In this document: piece after piece, positions 55,843-58,593 of the stretch
How the letters are laid out: each line of letters begins with the position of its first letter
Position numbering within the stretch: position 1 is the first letter of the stretch
Assembly (NCBI GenBank): GCA_945869165.1
Contig: CAMBNY010000008.1
Location: forward strand, 1-58,593
Length of the DNA: 58,593 bases
DNA from: Comamonas sp. lk
GTDB taxonomy: Bacteria > Pseudomonadota > Gammaproteobacteria > Burkholderiales > Burkholderiaceae_C
Direction of reading: 5' to 3'
Made by a program: the position numbers and the translations under genes
The notes under the pieces: model-generated
What the model was told of the DNA's origin: nothing
Seen by the model: only the letters and a program-made list of their open reading frames with translations
Databases searched by the model: none

Positions 55843-56856
55843 ATGCCCGACCCACTCCATACTGCCCCTGCCAGCCTGAATCCACAGGCTGCCGCGCGGG
55901 CGCTTGCCATGGCACGTGCTACTTTTGATATTGAAGCGGCGGCAGTCATAGGCTTGAAGGAGCAAATCGGCGAGTCCTTTGTACAGGCCGTCGCCATGGT
56001 GCTGGCCATAAAGGGGCGCGTTGTTGTGATGGGTATGGGCAAAAGCGGTCATGTCGGTCGCAAAATCGCCGCGACGCTATCTTCGACTGGAACACCCGCC
56101 TTATTTGTGCATCCTGGTGAAGCCAGTCACGGCGACTTGGGCATGGTGACACCGCAAGACTTGGTGCTGATGATTTCCAACAGCGGTGAATCCGATGAGA
56201 TCAATGCCATTGTTCCGGTCCTCAAGCGACTGGGAACGCCATTGATTGCTATGTGCAGTAGCGGGCAATCAAGCATGGCGCAATACGCAAGAATTTGGCT
56301 TAACACCGGCGTCGCCAAGGAGGCTTGCCCGCTCAACCTGGCGCCCACTGCCAGTACCACAGCGCAGTTGGCTATGGGTGATGCGCTGGCGCTGGCGCTT
56401 TTAGAGGCGCGCGGATTTCAGGCTGAGGACTTTGCCCGCTCGCATCCCGGCGGCGCTTTGGGGCGTCGTCTGCTGACGCATGTCAGCGACGTGATGCGCA
56501 AAGGCGATGCACTTCCCCGCATCGGGCCTAACGCGGGCTTTAGTGAACTCATGCGCGAGATGAGCAACAAGGGACTCGGCGCAGCGGCCATTGTCGAAGA
56601 CACAGGTGAGGTCGTCGGTATTTTTACGGATGGTGATTTGCGCCGTCTTGTGGAAAAAGGCTTGGATTTGCGGGCGATGACGGCCCGCGATGTGATGCAA
56701 GCGCAGCCTGTCACCATTGACGAACATGCCTTAGCCGTCGAAGCGGTGGACTTGATGGAGGCTCGGCGCATCACCAGCGTTTTGGTCGTTGATGCACAAG
56801 GTCGTTTATGCGGCGCCGTCAATACCAACGATTTGATGCGGGCCAAGGTGATCTGA
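55843..56856 (+). CDS. kdsD: D-arabinose-5-phosphate isomerase (KpsF/GutQ family)
   Basis: The 337-residue protein has a SIS domain with VVMGMGKSGHVGRKIAATL, STGTPALFVHPGEASHGDLGM and ISNSGESDEI, followed by HPGGALGRRLL. Two CBS domains make up the rest (about residues 210-330; GIFTDGDLRRL, VLVVDAQGRLCG). It makes arabinose 5-phosphate for Kdo synthesis. It shares one base with kdsC (TGATG), and lptC follows, so it is the lipopolysaccharide-linked isomerase rather than GutQ. Confidence 0.95.
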   Translation: MPDPLHTAPASLNPQAAARALAMARATFDIEAAAVIGLKEQIGESFVQAVAMVLAIKGRVVVMGMGKSGHVGRKIAATLSSTGTPALFVHPGEASHGDLGMVTPQDLVLMISNSGESDEINAIVPVLKRLGTPLIAMCSSGQSSMAQYARIWLNTGVAKEACPLNLAPTASTTAQLAMGDALALALLEARGFQAEDFARSHPGGALGRRLLTHVSDVMRKGDALPRIGPNAGFSELMREMSNKGLGAAAIVEDTGEVVGIFTDGDLRRLVEKGLDLRAMTARDVMQAQPVTIDEHALAVEAVDLMEARRITSVLVVDAQGRLCGAVNTNDLMRAKVI

Positions 56857-57401
56857 TGGTCGCGGCAATACAGTTCTCTGAAACCTTGCTGGCCCGCGGC
56901 GCCGGGGTCAAGATTTTGCTGCTCGATGTGGACGGCGTCCTGACTGACGGTGGACTCTTGTATTCGGAAAGCGGTGAAACGATGAAGCGCTTTAATACGC
57001 TGGACGGCCACGGCCTGAAGATGCTGCAAAAGGCCGGCATCACTCCCGCGGTGGTGACAGGACGCGACTCAGCGCCACTTCGGGCCCGTTTGCAAGCGCT
57101 GGGCATCCAAGAGGCGCGCTACGGCATCGACGACAAGTTGCCTGCGGCACAAAGTATTCTTGATAGCCTGGGATTAGGGTGGCATCAAGCCTGCGCGATG
57201 GGTGATGACTGGCCCGATTGGCCCATGATGCACCTAGCGGCGCTCAGTTGCGCGCCGGCAAATGCCCACGCCGAAATACGCGCCCGCGCGCATTGGCCTA
57301 GCCAGGCGCAAGGCGGGCATGGTGCTGTGCGTGAAGTCTGCGACTTATTGCTGGCGGCGAACGGACACTATGGCGCCTTGATGCGCCACTACGTACTGTG
57401 A
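56856..57401 (+). CDS. kdsC: 3-deoxy-D-manno-octulosonate 8-phosphate phosphatase
   Basis: The 181-residue HAD phosphatase begins at ATG 56856. Its motif I is LLLDVDGVLTDG; FNTLDGHGLKML, the motif II region AVVTGRDSAPL and the lysine/GDDWPDWPMM motif III/IV follow. It dephosphorylates Kdo 8-phosphate. It is coupled to kdsD (one-base overlap) and to lptC (4-base GTGA overlap). Confidence 0.96.
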   Translation: MVAAIQFSETLLARGAGVKILLLDVDGVLTDGGLLYSESGETMKRFNTLDGHGLKMLQKAGITPAVVTGRDSAPLRARLQALGIQEARYGIDDKLPAAQSILDSLGLGWHQACAMGDDWPDWPMMHLAALSCAPANAHAEIRARAHWPSQAQGGHGAVREVCDLLLAANGHYGALMRHYVL

Positions 57402-58009
57402 TCCGTATTATTTTGCGCTTGCTGGACCGTGTATTACTGTCCCTTCCCTTGGTTTTAGTGGCGCTTCTCGCTTTGGGAAGTTATTGGATGCTGCGCACCG
57501 CCCCTGCTTTAGATAAAGACCAATTGCCACGACCGCCTGACCACACGCCAGACTACGTACTTGAAAAATTTTCGGCGCAAAAGTTTGATACGAATGGGCG
57601 CTTGACGCTGTTCATGCAGGGCGAATCGGCCCAGCGCCTTCCCGACAGCGAATGGGTCGAAGTCCAAAAATTTTCAATGCGCGCCACGGACGCGCAAGGG
57701 CAGGTCAAGCATGCCTCGGCCGACCTGGGTGTAAGCTCTTATGACAGTAAAGAGTTTGAACTCAGAGGCAAAGTCCGTTTGCTGCAAGAGGCCAAACCTG
57801 CGGGCAACTCTCCGCGTCTTGAAATTTCGGGTGAGTTTTTGCACTTTTTTGCTGATTTGGACCGCATCGAGTCGAACAAGCCCGTGCAATTGCTGCACGG
57901 GAGACAGCAATTTAACGCAGATAGCATGGTCTATAACGGCATAGAACGCAGCCTGCAACTAGACGGTCGGGTGCGGGCGATACTTTTGAGCGAAAGCCCG
58001 GTGCCTTGA
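57398..58009 (+). CDS. lptC: LPS export ABC transporter periplasmic protein LptC
   Basis: The 203-residue protein (GTG start 57398) has one N-terminal membrane helix (VLLSLPLVLVALLALGSYWM) and then an LptC beta-jellyroll (YVLEKFSAQKFDTNGRLTL, LRGKVRLLQEAKP). It passes lipopolysaccharide from LptBFG to LptA. In related genomes lptA and lptB usually follow; here the next gene is on the opposite strand, so the cluster is interrupted. Confidence 0.94.
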   Translation: MIRIILRLLDRVLLSLPLVLVALLALGSYWMLRTAPALDKDQLPRPPDHTPDYVLEKFSAQKFDTNGRLTLFMQGESAQRLPDSEWVEVQKFSMRATDAQGQVKHASADLGVSSYDSKEFELRGKVRLLQEAKPAGNSPRLEISGEFLHFFADLDRIESNKPVQLLHGRQQFNADSMVYNGIERSLQLDGRVRAILLSESPVP

Positions 58010-58077
58010 TGCGCGGGCCGATTCCGCGTGCGCGCCGAACTGTTTAAGTTAGGCCCCGCAAGCCTTAATGCAATGCG

Positions 58078-58102
58078 AAAAAAAGGGCCCCTAAGGGCCC
58101 TG
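58078..58102 (-). terminator. Rho-independent terminator of the RRM gene
   Basis: On the minus strand, AGGGCCC-TTAG-GGGCCCT is followed by seven Ts: a GC-rich hairpin with a T-tract, the standard intrinsic terminator. It lies 36 bases after the RRM gene stop. On the plus strand the A-tract precedes the stem, so it acts mainly for the minus strand, though it may also limit lptC transcription. Confidence 0.88.
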
Positions 58103-58137
58103 ATTGCATGTGGCGTCAAGCCACAAAACGGATGCGA

Positions 58138-58572
58138 TTAATAACCGCCGCCGCCGCTACGGCCACCGCCGTAACCGCCGCCGCCACCACCACCGCTGCG
58201 TCCGGCGCCACCGCCGTAACCACCGCCGCCGCCACCGCCGCTACGACCGGCACCGCCGCCGTAACCGCCGCCGCCGCCAGCACCACCACCAACGCCGCCG
58301 CCACCCGTGCGGGGAGGACGCGGTTCCATGGGACGCGCTTCGTTAACCACCAGACCACGGCCACCGAATTGCTGGCCGTTCATTCCGCTGATTGCTGCTT
58401 GCGCTTCGGCATCGCTGCCCATTTCCACAAAGCCAAAGCCTTTGGAACGACCGGTGTCACGCTCCATCATGACCTTGGCGCTGGTGACAGAACCGTGTGC
58501 GGAAAATGCCTGTTGCAGGTCTTCGTCACGGAAAGAATATGGCAGATTGCCAACGTAAAGTTTGTTGCCCAT
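58138..58572 (-). CDS. Glycine-rich RNA-binding protein (RRM type)
   Basis: The 144-residue protein (ATG 58572, MGNKLYVGNLPYSF) has one RRM domain with RNP2 LYVGNL and RNP1 KGFGFVEM, then a C-terminal glycine-rich tail. The tail repeats a block ending YGGGAGRSG; its DNA shows tandem repeats of about 48 bases with runs of CCG/CCGCC. Such proteins in proteobacteria are cold-shock induced and may act as RNA chaperones. The terminator at 58078-58102 follows. Confidence 0.95.
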   Translation of the reverse strand: MGNKLYVGNLPYSFRDEDLQQAFSAHGSVTSAKVMMERDTGRSKGFGFVEMGSDAEAQAAISGMNGQQFGGRGLVVNEARPMEPRPPRTGGGGVGGGAGGGGGYGGGAGRSGGGGGGGYGGGAGRSGGGGGGGYGGGRSGGGGY

Positions 58573-58593
58573 GCTGGGACTCCTCAAAATAAC

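Noticed and set aside
58138-58310. CCG-rich array at the right edge as an independent repeat element
   Set aside because: It encodes the glycine-rich tail of the RRM protein in frame, so the repetition is coding.

Overview
The window looks like a chromosomal origin region from a betaproteobacterium of the order Burkholderiales, most likely Comamonadaceae. This rests on the dnaA-dnaN-gyrB and rpmH-rnpA-yidD-yidC-mnmE clusters diverging from an oriC-like interval, on a high-GC coding style, on the glnE / yhdP / nitrilase / mltA order, and on repeat modules of a kind I associate with that family. The family assignment is inference from gene content and general protein resemblance; no database was searched. 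I saw no rRNA, tRNA or CRISPR array.

Layout. Positions 1-13,260 form an accessory-rich stretch: a DUF1778/GNAT toxin-antitoxin pair, type-A putA with its divergent Lrp-type regulator, pseudouridine catabolism (psuK-psuG) directly behind a RelE/ParE-type TA pair, two AT-richer unknown genes (7,441-8,931), a YjjJ-type HipA kinase, a secreted unknown plus CapA-like pair, and a Phd/VapC pair. Positions 13,261-20,257 hold an RpiR-type regulator divergent from an apparent operon. That operon has two COG0212 (5-formyltetrahydrofolate cyclo-ligase paralogue) genes bracketing an NMT1/THI5-type ABC importer, followed by an adenine/adenosine deaminase. This is the most interesting functional unit here and may be a salvage route for an amino-pyrimidine or purine-like compound.

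Positions 20,258-26,640 are a segment of about 5.2 kb bounded by two long inverted repeats (about 560 and 665 bp). Each repeat exactly fills the space between convergent genes and carries several strong hairpins. The segment encodes copper-handling proteins (PCuAC, YcnI, DUF2946), an amidase, a VOC protein, MarC and an alpha/beta hydrolase. Positions 26,641-40,769 carry housekeeping and metabolic genes: glnE, yhdP, a nitrilase-family amidase, a small membrane protein, mltA, a PLP D-amino-acid dehydratase and a large fused indolepyruvate ferredoxin oxidoreductase.

Positions 40,770-43,064 are again accessory: a Phd antitoxin broken by an in-frame stop next to an intact PIN toxin, a VOC protein, a ParDE pair with an operator overlapping its start codon, and a short MITE-like element. 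Positions 43,065-52,875 are the origin cluster. The right end has a GFA-family protein, apt, a di-haem peroxidase with a proline-rich tail, kdsD-kdsC-lptC (lipopolysaccharide Kdo synthesis and export, without the expected lptA/lptB next) and a glycine-rich RRM protein. Six toxin-type loci occur in 58.6 kb around the origin.
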